This document shows positions 1 to 10,729 of a DNA stretch of 64,000 bases, piece after piece. Both the position numbers and the translations under genes were made by a program. Origin of the DNA: Hirsutella rhossiliensis (lineage: Eukaryota > Ascomycota > Sordariomycetes > Hypocreales > Ophiocordycipitaceae); assembly GCF_020360975.1 (NCBI RefSeq), contig NW_025408670.1:4836001-4900000 (forward strand). Direction: 5' to 3'. Numbering within the stretch: the stretch's first letter is position 1; every line of letters starts with the position of its first letter. The notes beneath the pieces were generated by a model. The model was not told the DNA's origin. It did no database searches and worked only from the letters and a program-made list of their open reading frames with translations.

Positions 1-821
1 GATGGGCGCTTGGAGGATGACGATGCCTTGGGCTTAGGCATGATGAGGAGGGTAAGCTTGAGGGTTGAAGGCGACACCGAGGTCCGAGATGCGGGAGAAT
101 TGGAGCGTAACAAGCGCACCTCGTAAGATGGTCTCGGAAGGGCGGCGGATATGCTTAGTAGGGGGGATGAAAGTAGAAGCACGCAAGTCGAAAATATAGC
201 AGCCCCAGCCGCAACAAGGCTTCCCTGGTCCACGTGGAGCATGCATGCGGCAACAAATTAAACATGCTGCCGACAGCCCTCCCAACTGGCCAACAGCTCT
301 CTCGAGGCGGCCGCGTTTAATGCGACCCGTGCTTGCATGCAGTCTTGCACTCACACGCCCCATCCATCAGGGCTCCAGTTCGCCATGACTTAGTAAAATC
401 GGCAAAAATTGGGTGGATATTTTCCAAAAAGAAATTGACATACAGCAGCCGGTGTTCGCTGGTCGTCACCGACCCAACTACTAATCTGCCCCTTACATGC
501 TTATTTAGCCGAGATCGGACGGGATCGGAATTTCTCATGCAGGTATGGCCGTATGTGAAAGTATGGGGGTGGAGTATGACCTATGACCTGCATGGTCATG
601 CGAGTGACCTCGCCCTGATGCAGGTGATGCAGCCCCATCCCTGCTTGACCTTCAGCGCCCGCCAATCAACAGGGCTTTACGGAGTAGAGGAACCTCGAGA
701 TGCCGGATTCTTACTGCCCGCACCTCGGACTTTGACGAGCCGCCCTGACAATACGGCCAAGAGAGGAGAGCACAGAAACTCTCGAATATTACACCGTCTG
801 CCCGTCTCATGCCCTCGTCCA
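1..821. other. intergenic, upstream of AIM11
   Basis: No recognisable protein or RNA gene. The open frames here have no family signature. The frame that runs into AIM11 from position 333 lacks any conserved residues before about 822, so it is treated as upstream sequence. Confidence 0.5.
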
Positions 822-1382
822 ATGTCCTTCGGCACGCCCACCATGCCCCCCAACGTCGGTGACGAGCCGCCTTCTCCTCCCCCGGACCAGGCCTCGACCT
901 CCTCGACCTCCAGCACGTCGGCCTACTCGCCCTTGGCCCGCCAGCTCCGACAGATGGGCCTCTTCGTCGCTGGCGCAACCTTCCTCGCCGCCTCAGTCGC
1001 CGTCTCGCGCCGCTCCGTGCTCCGCCGCCGCCTCGACTCCCTCCCCGCCTTCCACACCTCGAACCGCCGCGTCCCGGTATTTGACGGCTCCGACCGCATC
1101 GGTCTCGCCGCCCAGGCCCTCGGCCTCGCCACCCTCAACGTCATGAGCTTCGGCGTCCTGCTCACCGGCGGCATCGGCTGGGGGTTCGACCTCTGCTCCG
1201 TCGCCGAGCTGCGCCAACGTACCCAGGCCGCCCTCCAAAGGCCCGGCAGCATGGACCCAGAGGCCGAGAGGGAGATGGAGGAGATGATGAAGTCGCTGCT
1301 CGATAAGCTCGGCATGGATGCAACACCCCCGGAAAAGCCCCCTACGTCGGGCGCAGGTGGCGACGTCCCGCCCAAGAAGTGA
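822..1382 (+). CDS. AIM11: AIM11-like mitochondrial membrane protein
   Basis: Single-exon gene of 186 codons for a small membrane protein matching the fungal AIM11 family (altered inheritance of mitochondria protein 11). Visible: a Ser/Pro-rich N-terminus, a first hydrophobic segment after the QLRQMGLFVAG stretch (about residues 46-62) followed by basic residues, and a second one in LNVMSFGVLLTGGIGWGFDL. Together these are the two-helix hairpin of the family. The C-terminus is acidic and then Pro-rich. The family is assigned to mitochondria from yeast work, and its biochemical role is unknown. The start at 822 is preferred to 843 because it is the first ATG just before conserved sequence; 843 remains possible. 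It converges on the pantothenate kinase gene downstream. Confidence 0.8.
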   Translation: MSFGTPTMPPNVGDEPPSPPPDQASTSSTSSTSAYSPLARQLRQMGLFVAGATFLAASVAVSRRSVLRRRLDSLPAFHTSNRRVPVFDGSDRIGLAAQALGLATLNVMSFGVLLTGGIGWGFDLCSVAELRQRTQAALQRPGSMDPEAEREMEEMMKSLLDKLGMDATPPEKPPTSGAGGDVPPKK

Positions 1383-1896
1383 TGGTCGCTTTCCTCATCT
1401 GGCCTCGATTTCGGCGCGCATCTCTCTTTGTTCTATACCAAACCAATGAAAACTGAACACAGCGGTAATGCGTCATCTTCCTATACCCAGCGTCTATGTA
1501 GACAACCCGTGAAGCCACCAAGGTTCATCGGACATACTCAGCATGAAGCATGACCGAAACCCGAAGTTGGATTGCGCCTCACGCAGGCCGTTCCAGACAT
1601 GTTCCGCAATGAAGCTGCACCCAAGATCAACCCTCGAGTCCTGGAGCCTCCAAGTTGCTGTGCTCGTCGACAGCCGAAAAAATACAAAACCTTCAATGAT
1701 CCGCCTTCTCCAGATCATGCTCTATCATCGCAAACGCCGTGTGCCTCCAGCATGCCCGAGCATCTGGCCCCAGGGCATCCCAATCCAAGCACGATCCACC
1801 GTCTTTCCGAGAAAAGGAAATCAAACGAGCGTCTTACCTTTTGCAACACCAACCATCCGTCTCCATCTCGCAACACCCATGAGCGTTGATCGTCTC
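1383..1896. other. intergenic between convergent AIM11 and pantothenate kinase
   Basis: About 510 bp expected to hold the two 3' untranslated regions. No further gene or repeat seen. Confidence 0.5.
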
Positions 1897-3347
1897 TCAC
1901 TTCTCCTTCCCCTCCTCGGATTTGACGCTCCTCTTCATCTCCAGCATCTCATCCATGCCCTCCAAGCTCCCCCTGCGGCCCCAGTTCTTGGGCTGCCTCT
2001 TGAGAAAGGCGCCCACGGCACCGAGATAGCCCTCGTGGCGCAGAAAATACGCCTGCTTGGTGCCCTTGCTCCAGAACTTGATGGCATAGCTCAGCGTGTT
2101 CATGGTCTGGCGGTGGCCACGGATGAAGGAGCCGCCAAAGTAAATGTCGGACAACTGGTGGATCTGGGACTGCAGCAAGGCAATCTGGCCAATGTTGTTG
2201 GAGATGGCGTAGAGCAAGGACCGCGAGACGTCGCCGTCGGAGAAGCTGTCGCTCGGGGGGCCCCCGTATCCGTCGGCGGCGGCAGCCTCGGCCGCGTTCT
2301 TCATGCGAAAGACTTTCCCAAACGACGAGGCAATGGCCGTGTTCTTGAGGCCGATCTTGCCGTAGTCGGTGCCGTATATGTCGCCGACGAGCATATCGAC
2401 CTTTGCGTTGTCGCCGTGGCCTGCGAGGTCCAACATCTCGTCAAAGGTGCGGGCGCTCGTGAGCATGGAGAGCAGGCCCCAGAGGGTGCCGCCGCCGAGC
2501 GAAGTGCCGCCGACTCGCTGGTAGGAGCGCGGGCCGGTGACCTTGAGCATGGACACGCCCGAGCCAATGTTGACGAGCATGTAGGGGTATATGGTCTCGC
2601 GAGGGCTGACAAAGTGCATCGGATCGGTATCGGAGTAGGTAAAGACCTCGCGGGGAATCTCGGTGATGAAGAAGTCGAGGCCTGGGACGGTGTCAGCATG
2701 CTTGCAAGCGGCACGGGGTGCTTGTCGGCGCACCAATGATGAGACACTCCATCTCGTCCTCGCGCAGCACGTTGACGCCCAGGGCATCCCGGATCTTGTC
2801 GTAGAACTTGTAGGCGCCGCCGCCCGTGGCCATGACGCACAGCTCGCCGGGCCGCGGTCCGTTGAGCTCGAGGTGCTTGTCGCGCAGGTGCTTCATGAGC
2901 TCGACGCAGTCATCGACGCGGTCCGTCTCGAAGCTCTGGAAGTTGAGACGGCCGCCGGGCTCGGTCGAGTGAGCCTCTCGCGAGAAGTAGACGAGCTTGA
3001 TGAGCGAGCCGCCGATCTAGGAGGGGCATCAGCCGGGAAAGCTCTCGGCGCAAACAAAACGAGAGAGGGAAGCCTACATCAACGGCGATGTGGCTCACCA
3101 CAGCCGTGTGGTTGGGTAGTCGAATATCGCTCGTCTCGTGGTGCCCGGGACTGCCGGCGCCGTTTGCCAGGCCATTGCCGGAAGCCGGCGTGGAGGTGTC
3201 GGGATCGACGATGAAGGCGCCCTTGACGTTGATCTTGACACTGCCGGGCCTCGTGATGGTGCTGTCAATCTCGTCGGTCGAAGTGACCGTCTTGGGTCTC
3301 TGCGGCTGGTTCCGTCGTTGCTCGTGGTCCTCGGCGGCGGGGGTCAT
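1897..3347 (-). CDS. CAB1: pantothenate kinase (type II, eukaryotic)
   Basis: Encodes pantothenate kinase, which phosphorylates pantothenate with ATP in the first and rate-controlling step of coenzyme A synthesis, in the cytosol. Three exons: 3347-3078, 3016-2734 and 2681-1897, with introns of 61 and 52 nt at GT/AG sites, giving 445 residues in frame. Visible: the N-terminal phosphate-binding motif DIGGSLIK, restored exactly across intron 1 (about residues 90-97), the GGGAYKFYDKI motif near 155, and the NIGSGVS and GGTSLGGGTLWGL nucleotide-binding stretches. The C-terminal FIRGH...YAIKFWSKG...RHEGYLGA region is typical of fungal and animal PanK. The Ser/Thr-rich first 80 residues vary between fungi. 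Feedback inhibition by acetyl-CoA is known for the family but not shown here. Confidence 0.93.
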
Positions 3348-4062
3348 GATGAAGCTCGGCGCGCGCGCTGCGGCGACGCATTGAGCCTGCGCCGAGAGAT
3401 GTTCGCTTGATGTATGAGCCCGGTAGCGTCACAGCGACCTTTGCAAGCAAGACCTGACGTCTGTGCCTTTGAAGTCTGGGCGCTGCCGGCAGCGGGGAGA
3501 GTTGGATGGCGAGGATGGCTGAGATAAGCTCGGATGCCGGCGGCTCGGAGGGCGCAGCAGCTCCAGCCGCTTATCGATACCTCTCAACCGGTTGGCCGAG
3601 GCTCACAAGATCCCCATACTTGTCCATTCCAGGTGCTAGCTTCGGGCCCCTTTTTACCGAGGCAACATGCGATTCTGGCAATAATTCGCCGGTGGACGGA
3701 CGGGCAGCCGACGCAAAATGCCTCCGAACCATCGGACTCTGGCAATCGACTCGACTCGACTCGCATTGGACTCGATCGTCGTCTGCATCGCCTCTTCAAT
3801 TTCTCTTCGTTGAGCTCGTCATAATGATACAAGCAGATTACGTCATACATGCAAGAACAGCCTTCCAGAATGTCCAGCGGAAACAGCGGCTCCAGCACCC
3901 TCCAGCACCCCCCCAGCAACCCCCCCTACTTGGTTGGACCGGTCCAGCAACCCTCAACGCAAGCAACCATTTTCCTCAAAACCCGCCACCCAAACCGAGC
4001 ATAAAACGCCTTGATCATACAGTACCGCCCCCCCTCCTCGTCGTCGTCGTCTCAAGCCACGC
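3348..4062. other. intergenic, upstream of pantothenate kinase
   Basis: About 715 bp with no gene recognised. It should contain the pantothenate kinase promoter and the 3' end of the RGS-protein transcript. Confidence 0.5.
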
Positions 4063-5599
4063 TCAGAAAAAGTTGCCGCCGGGCAGGGCGACAAAGACGG
4101 CCGTCACCGCGCCGCCGAGCAGCACCGACGCCAGCAGGGCCTGCACAAAGATGGTGTCCTGGATCTGGCGCAGCGCGGGCTCCTGGATCCAGACTTCGCG
4201 GTCAAAGACCTTGCGGACGACGTTGCGCTTCTCGTACCGCACCACCCACGGCTCGTCCTCGTAGCTGTTCTCGGACCCAAACGACTCGAAGCTGTGCTTG
4301 CCCATGTCCTCGCCGTCGTCCTGCACAAAGAGCTCCCACGGCCGCACGTGCCGGTGGTGCATGCCGTGCAGCACCACGCACATGCCCTTGTAGGCGGCGA
4401 CGAGCGTGCTGATGCCTAGCACAAAGGCAATGGCCGACAGCGCGCGGTAGCCCCGGCCGAGGCGGCTCAGCGTCATCACCATGGCCATGATGAGGCCGCC
4501 GACGATGAGGCCCACGCCCAGCGCGCGGGCGAAGAAGACGCGTGCCGGGTTGCCGTTGCAGATGGACCAGCGCACAAAGTTGGGGTGGGCCTGCTGGCGC
4601 AGCGAAGAGTCGACCATCTGGAACAGCGACCGGAGAGCCGTCGGGTGCGTCGTGCGTGAGAGAGCGTGGACGGCCGCCTTTTGCTGCCACGACGCCAGGT
4701 TGAGCTGCCGGGGCGCCCCATCCATGATGTACGTTGCGATGACGCGGTTGATTTCGTCGCGGAAAGGCTGGATGGTGACTGTGCACTCCTCGGTCAGCGG
4801 CAGCCCCCCTCGAAGAGGCAAGACAAGTCAAGACATACAAGGCTGCTTGGCGCCCGCAGCGGCAAAGGCATCGGCGGCCTGGGACTTGTGGGTGACCTGG
4901 CCGCTCGAAGGCATGTTGCTCGGCCCCGTGCAGACGGAGCCCTGGTCTTCAGAGTTCTTGTGCGGAGTGCGCGGAGGCGTGCTAAAGGGGTTGGAGCCGT
5001 CGGCCCCGGCCGTCTGCTTCTCAAAGTCGGTGCCCTTGAAGATCTTGGACGCCTGCGGCTCGGGCTTGCGCTTCTCGGCGTACTCCTTGCGGATGCGGGC
5101 AACGACGTCGTCCTGCATGGCCTGGGTCCAGACGGGGGCGAGGCCCGTGTCGGCGGTTGCGGCCGTGTCGAAGCGCTTGCAATAATCCTTGTACCACAGC
5201 CAGAACTGCAGGTTCTCGGCCGCGTGCTCGATGTAGACGAGGTAGTTCATGAAGTCGCGCACAGTCATGGGCTATGACAGTCAGTCAGACCAGTCCGACT
5301 TGAGCCGTTGCGGGCAAGGCATGGCGCATGCGGCGGTACAGGGGGCTCTCGGGCAAACTCACAGGACACGTTCCGCCGTTCATGATCTTGTCAAAGGCCA
5401 GGGAGTCCGGGATGCCGGCCGAGCAGCCGGACTGGCCCGAGCGGATGGACAGCTCGCGCTTGGCGTCCTCCGGGAGCGAGTCATTGCTCGGGCGGGCGGC
5501 TTGGCTCGGGAGAGACTCCTGGCTCGAAGGAGCGTCTTGGATCGGGAGGGGGTGGACATAGGGGGGACGGGTGTAGGTGATGGGGAAGAGCTTGAGCAT
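4063..5599 (-). CDS. RGS-domain membrane protein, Rax1-like
   Basis: Predicted regulator of G-protein signalling with an N-terminal RGS domain and a three-helix C-terminal membrane part, the arrangement of Rax1-type proteins (polar growth and stress signalling in yeasts and Aspergillus). Exons 5599-5363, 5271-4839 and 4778-4063 give 461 residues. Intron 2 is drawn as 60 nt with a CTGAC branch site and a CACAG acceptor; a 30-nt alternative using an earlier AG would be too short. The RGS domain is split by a Ser/Pro-rich insert: DFMNYLVYIEHAAENLQFWLWY in the first half and QPFRDEINRVIATYI in the second. Membrane segments lie near residues 308-327, 337-360 and 433-455. GAP activity on a G-alpha protein is inferred from the family. 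Confidence 0.78.
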
Positions 5600-7751
5600 G
5601 ATGGGCTATGCAGGGAGACCGACGGCGCGCTGAGATGCGGCGTTAACGGGCAACAAGAGATGGAGAACAGTCAAGGTGAGAGAGAGCCGAAGAGTGTCAA
5701 GGCCCAGCTGCCATTTGACGAGTCGTTGGACGGACCATGATGGGGTGGCCTGCTTATAAGTATAAGTATCACTCTTGCAGCACGACAGCAGCAGTCGAGG
5801 TCAGAGCGCAGCCAAGGCAGCTCAGCGACGCCCAAAGCTGGCCGTCAAGTCGACGCCGCAAGGGGGGCCGCGGCCAGCTAGGCAAGGGGAGGCCGGATGG
5901 AAGAGACCGGATGGAGGAGGGTGGCGGGTGCACGGGGCAGGCCGTGTAAGTCGGCCAGCCCGTCCGCCAGCCCGCCCCAACGTGCGCCGCCAGCTTGACG
6001 CAAAGTCCAAGCTTGTTAGGCATGGGGAGACGGCATGGCCAAAAGCGGCTGAAGGACCGTCTCGAGCTGGAGGGGCCCAAGGCAGCAAGCCCCCCCTGAG
6101 CCCTCTACGGAGTAGAAGCGCCGCCGACGGAAGTGAGCCTGCCGAGGAACCGAGGACCATGTAAGACCTGAGGACGACGACGACTTCCGCGGAGCCACCA
6201 AGATGACCATGTGGGAGTCGAGCGTTGGCTGGGCTGGGTGCCGTCAGCTCTCTCTTGGCCCGTCTCCATCCCCCTGCAGAGTCCGAGCACGCAGCGAACT
6301 ATCAGGTCCAACAAAGAAAAGAAAAAAGAAAAGGGAAAAAAACACAACGTCAGCCCGGCGCCAACGGCAGCATGTGGGCAACAGGGATCAACAGCTTCTA
6401 GACCCGCGGCGGAGAGTCCACTTTTTCTTTTTGGCCTTCTTTTTCTCGTGGGAAGAAGTGCTGCTCGTTTCTTTTCGCTTCTTGTCCTCTTCTTCGGCTA
6501 TGTTTTCTTCTGTTGGTGTCTCTGCTTTCGTATTTGCTGCACTTTCCCCAGACGGAGCAGGCCGAGTCGGAAAGAGATCCGGGCGAGGGAAGACGGCCAA
6601 GGACGTGGGCACGGCGACTAGCAAGAAGAGGAAGAAGGAAACGGACGAGCGAGGAGAGACAGGGCGTCGAGACCACTGATCGATAGCCCTCTATTTCCAG
6701 CCCTGTGCTCGCCCAGCTTCTCTCTTTCTTTTGGTGGCGCCGCCATGGTCGGCTGGTTCAGCCAAGGCCAGAGGGGGCCTTTTGCGCGCCTTGAGTTTCT
6801 TCAGAATCATTCTAAACATTTGTAGTTTCTTTTCTCCCGGCGTCACAGAGACATGAGAGGGGTCCAGCGGCACCCAGTCCATTCATTGCTCCATGTCGTG
6901 AGAGACAGAAGTCGTGAGAGACAGAACATGGACAACCCGGTGGCCGGTCGGCTCGGTTCCACGGGATTACACACGGCCGTTTGCTAACATGAATCATCAC
7001 GAGGCAGGCCGTCAAAGACCCTGCGGCCGGCCGGGCTGAGTCGACATGGCAGTCGAGGGGAAACCCTGACGCCCACCGTCGCTTAACGAAGCCCGGTTCG
7101 CCATGTCTTGCATCAACGCCCCCGCGTTCGTGCGACCTTGTGTCCTTTTGGCCCTTGTCCTTTTGGCCCTTGTCCGAGTTGACCTGGTTCCACTGGTTCC
7201 AGGATATGATCCGTCCACCGTGGAGACGCGAATATTCCTTGCATCGGCTTCCCTGCCCTTGGTCCCCTAATGGTCGTCACGCCGCCTTGAGCACCAACTC
7301 AACTACAACCTCTCGCTTGCCGAATTGGTTCAATAGTAAAAGGCTTCAATCCCGTCCTGCAAGCCTCGCACGTCTCCGGTGACAGCACGGCGGAAAAGGG
7401 TCCTTATGCTCTTTCAACAGGCCAATGCACGAGGACAAGAGCTTACAGTACGAGGCACTCATATACCAGACGTCATGTCGTCTGACAATGCAAGAAAGAA
7501 TCACAGGTTCCCAATATTAAAGTCTCGGTGCTATCTACTCGTCAGCGCCACCACCTCCGCTACATCCTGACCCCAATGACGGCCAATACAAAGCCATCGC
7601 GACTCGCTTAGCAGATGATGATTCAACGCTGCTTCATGTATTGAAGCACCCTCGTCGCGTCTTGACGCGCCTTGATTAGCTCAACTTTGCCGCCCGCGAG
7701 CAAAGTGCTGTGCAATTCTCTCCCAGATTCTCTCCCCCGTACACGTGTCCA
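5600..7751. other. intergenic
   Basis: About 2.1 kb without a recognisable gene. It contains purine-rich and pyrimidine-rich blocks near 6300-6450 and a short 15-bp tandem repeat at 7142-7171. Open frames here are low-complexity and have no family signature. Confidence 0.45.
7142..7175. repeat. short tandem repeat, 15-bp unit
   Basis: Two exact head-to-tail copies of gtccttttggccctt, followed by the first four bases of a third. Confidence 0.9.
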
Positions 7752-8114
7752 TCAATCCTGATCCCGGTTCAAGCCGAGTGCAAGTTCAATGCCGTGAGGC
7801 AGTGTGTCTTTCAAAAAGGTCTTCGAGACGTTGAGAATGATGCCCATCATGACGGGAATACCGCTCATCAGCTTCTTGATAGGGTCATCCGGATTGCCGG
7901 TGGTGGCATCGCCTCTCGCACCCTCTTCGGCGTACTTGGCCTGAGACTGGACAATGTCGCTGTTTTTCAGGGACCCATCGTGATGGCTGGCGTCGCGGGC
8001 CTTTGCCAGTCCATCTTGCGCTTCTTGGGCGGCGGCTCCGGCGTTCTCGATGGGGACGGCGATCCCGCTGCCGGCTAGGAGAGCGACGACGGAGAGGGCG
8101 AGGATGTACCTCAT
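7752..8114 (-). CDS. small secreted protein, unknown function
   Basis: Single-exon gene for 120 residues. The first 20 residues form a clear secretory signal peptide: MRY, then a hydrophobic core LALSVVALLAG, ending at an SGIAVP cleavage region. The mature part is about 100 residues, rich in Ala, Asp and Gly, and has no cysteine, so it is not a disulfide-stabilised effector. A weakly hydrophobic stretch (SGIPVMMGIILNV) lies near the C-terminus. A good start context (A at -3) and a TATATA element about 110 bp upstream support it as a real gene. I do not recognise a family. It could be a lineage-specific secreted protein or a cell-wall component; function unknown. Confidence 0.6.
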   Translation of the reverse strand: MRYILALSVVALLAGSGIAVPIENAGAAAQEAQDGLAKARDASHHDGSLKNSDIVQSQAKYAEEGARGDATTGNPDDPIKKLMSGIPVMMGIILNVSKTFLKDTLPHGIELALGLNRDQD

Positions 8115-9913
8115 GTTTGGTTACATACACGGCAAGGTAAGGGTGTAAACGGGGCAGTGTGGCCACGAGTGACGCCCTCGATTCTTTGAAGGCCAGCCGA
8201 TGCGATGTGGATTGAAGGCCTCATATATACTACAACGACTGAGAAGACATCTTGATGGAGCATTGTCTGCGCTTTTTCAGCGCAACTGACGAGATATTTG
8301 ATCTGAAGCAGTGGACGCTTGGAATGCTCTTTGAGGCCCGATCGTCGAGGAGAAAGATTGAGAGGTTGTTTGAGATTCTAGCGAGACTTGTGTCAGTCAC
8401 AGATCCGAAGCCGACAGGTCCGATATGATGTCTCTCAAGGTCGGGCAACATGCTACATTTACGGCGAGCATTACCCGTGACGCAATCGATGGAGACAGCG
8501 CCGTATACAGCAGGCAACATATATGCGTCTCGTATCTTGGCCCAGCAAGTTCAACATACCAGCGAGGAGAAAAGTCTTTCCTCTTTCCCGAGAGGATATT
8601 ATATCCAAGCGTCCGGTCTCATGATTCATAGCCGAAGTGATCTGCAAAAACCGAAACTCACGGGCGACACTCATTCCCCGCGTGCGGCACTCATCCTCCC
8701 ACGTAACTGGCTGATTCAGAGGCAATGGCCGCCGAAAGGTTCACGTCAGCTCTCCGGATGAGCATATGCCGACTTAGCGGCGAATAGAGATGCGTGTCCA
8801 TGGGGTTACGCAGGTGCGGGCCTGTAAATGTAGGACTGACGGAATGCATGGGCTGCATCCGGGACATTCCATCAATCGCAGCTTTTGCGAGGCAGCTGAA
8901 GATTTGCATTGATACGTGTTGAAAGGGAGAAGGAAAAGGCCATGACAGACTTGGCCTCGCAGCCTTTTTCCAGGTGGACCGAATTTTTGCTCTCGATAGA
9001 GCGTCTGCCAAGATAGAGAGCGCAGGCGGCCACGTCCATGTCAGAACGAGAAGATGTAGATCGAAGACGACGGTAGGGACGCCGTAGCGAGTGGTTGCAT
9101 CTTCAAGTAGGCAATAAAGTACATTACTTGGTCGCGTAAGAGCGGACGAGGCTCTCGTCTTGCCGGAGAGGCGTCATGGTTGATGAGTTGCTGGTGTGCT
9201 GCGGCGGTGACGGCATACTTCAGGCTGGTAAGAGAAGGAGAGTGACGAGGACAATATACGCCCAGATGGCGAATCGAACCTGACTACGTATCCGCTTTCT
9301 CAATATTTCAAGAACGGCGCGTAGAATAAGCCGCTTTCAAACAGTCGAGGTGATTGGAATATCAACCAGCTTCCCACTTGCGCCAACGCGTATCCTGCGA
9401 ACTGAGCAGGCTGCACTGGTCCATTGAGTTGAGTCATGACCGTATATATACATCTTCCTCGCTGTTGAAACGTCTCTGTTCCTCTGAATCTTCGTTTCCC
9501 GCCCTGCGATGTCGTCTTGAAAAGGCACATCGTGGTGCGCAGGTCCTTGCTTGATTCTTTGAGCTCAGGCGCTTTCTGAGAAGCGGCGTTGCCTGACAAC
9601 TCGTGGTCACATAAAATGCATGTTACCCATAAGCCTCAAGGCACTTATGAAAGCCATTTTGCGTAATAGACTTGTACTATGTGTCCCTGCGTCTGTCTAT
9701 GTATGGCAACGCCGCGTGATCGGGCGCCAGACTGCACGTCCTGAAACCCTTCCCCTTCTATTTCAAATGAGTTCGCGTAGCCTGCGAATAGCCGATGAGT
9801 GATTGCGTCGCGGACGCCGTGATATCGACGTTGGCGAGCAAAATGGTTTTCCGTGTCCAGACAGTGGCCACCATGCCTCCCGGTTCGTGTACAGACGGGC
9901 TCCCGTCAAGGCC
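8115..9913. other. intergenic
   Basis: About 1.8 kb between two minus-strand secreted-protein genes. Apart from the TATA element near 8224, no gene or repeat could be supported. A minus-strand open frame at 9300-9599 has no family signature or signal peptide. Confidence 0.4.
8224..8229 (-). promoter_or_regulatory. TATA-like element of the small secreted protein gene
   Basis: TATATA on the minus-strand promoter side, about 110 bp upstream of the ATG at 8114. Spacing suits a core promoter with a short 5' leader. Confidence 0.4.
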
Positions 9914-10729
9914 TCAACACCGGTCTCTGCGGACAATGACATTCCACTTGCTCGGGTGAAAGGCCTGGCCGCCGATGTCTCTTGGCTCCGGGTTCATCCA
10001 CTCGACGCATCTCGTGACGAGGAGTTGCGCGCCGTTTGCAATGTCCGAAAACGAGCTGAGCTTCTTGGGTCTTCCGTCCTGGATATTCGCAACGTTTGCT
10101 CCATCAGCACTGATCATGGCCGCAAGCTGTCTGGGCCATCGCGGCTGGAGGCTCCTCTACCACAGAGCCCTGTGGCACTTACGTCGTTGCACCACCAAAT
10201 GGCAGAGTTGTAGGAGCAGCTCACGCGGCCGCACCGTGAAGGACCGGGCTCGCTCCCCGGCCGTCCTCGAACCCTCCTGAGGTGCTCAATGCCCTCTTTG
10301 ATGCGCCGGACGGAGGCGGCCTGCCATCGGCCGCCGCAAATACTGGTGCCGAGGTTCCAGTCCGTCCCCTGAAGCGACGACGAGTTGGCGGAAAGCTTGG
10401 CCGACGGCGGCGGCTCCTTCTTTGGCTCTGGAGCGATGACGAACTCCTCCTCGTACTTTGGGTTGATGAGCAGGAGCTCCCGGTAAATCTCCTCAATGGT
10501 GCCGTTCAAGCGCATCATGCGACCGCTGGGCGAGACCTCAACCTCCCATTCGGGGGTGAAGGCCGCGTAGCCTTCGATGGGGTCATCGAGGCCAATGACC
10601 TTGAGTTTTCTCCCGTCAGCGGTTTGCGAGGCGTCATGCGGTGAGCGCAGCTGCATCAGCCCTTACCTTGGCGACGAGAGCAGACAGGATCACTGCTACG
10701 GCTCCTGGGGTATTGCAAAAGATTTTCAT
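9914..10729 (-). CDS. secreted six-cysteine protein, unknown function
   Basis: Three exons, 10729-10667, 10599-10183 and 10126-9914, with introns of 67 and 56 nt and consistent phase, give 230 residues. Exon 1 is almost exactly the signal peptide (MKIFCNTPGAVAVILSALVAK). The mature protein has a charged N-terminal half (WEVEVSPSGRM, EEIYRELL) and a C-terminal module with six cysteines: ICGGRW, RCGRVSCSY, AIWWCND, RCVEW and a terminal DRC. The SCSYNSAIWWCND core and the WNVIV end recall a family of small secreted fungal proteins usually left unnamed. The start at 10729 is chosen because it begins the signal peptide; upstream in-frame codons add only charged sequence. Role unknown; an extracellular or host-interaction function is only a guess. 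Confidence 0.68.

Noticed and set aside
333..821. N-terminal extension of the AIM11 frame to position 333
   Set aside because: The extra 163 codons show no conserved or targeting sequence, and the family begins near 822.
1543..2739. 398-codon plus-strand open frame opposite pantothenate kinase
   Set aside because: Antisense of a clearly conserved enzyme in GC-rich DNA; no independent family signal.
4809..4838. 30-nt intron in the RGS gene
   Set aside because: Too short for fungal splicing; a 60-nt intron with a CTGAC branch site and CACAG acceptor keeps the frame and fits better.
6203..6679. 158-codon Lys/Arg-rich open frame
   Set aside because: Low complexity, overlapping frames on both strands, no recognisable family.
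9258..9290. possible minus-strand tRNA T-arm (gaatcgaacc)
   Set aside because: The B-box-like sequence is present, but the T-stem does not pair and no acceptor or anticodon arm could be folded around it.
9300..9599. 99-codon minus-strand open frame
   Set aside because: No signal peptide, domain or splice context; composition is not clearly coding.
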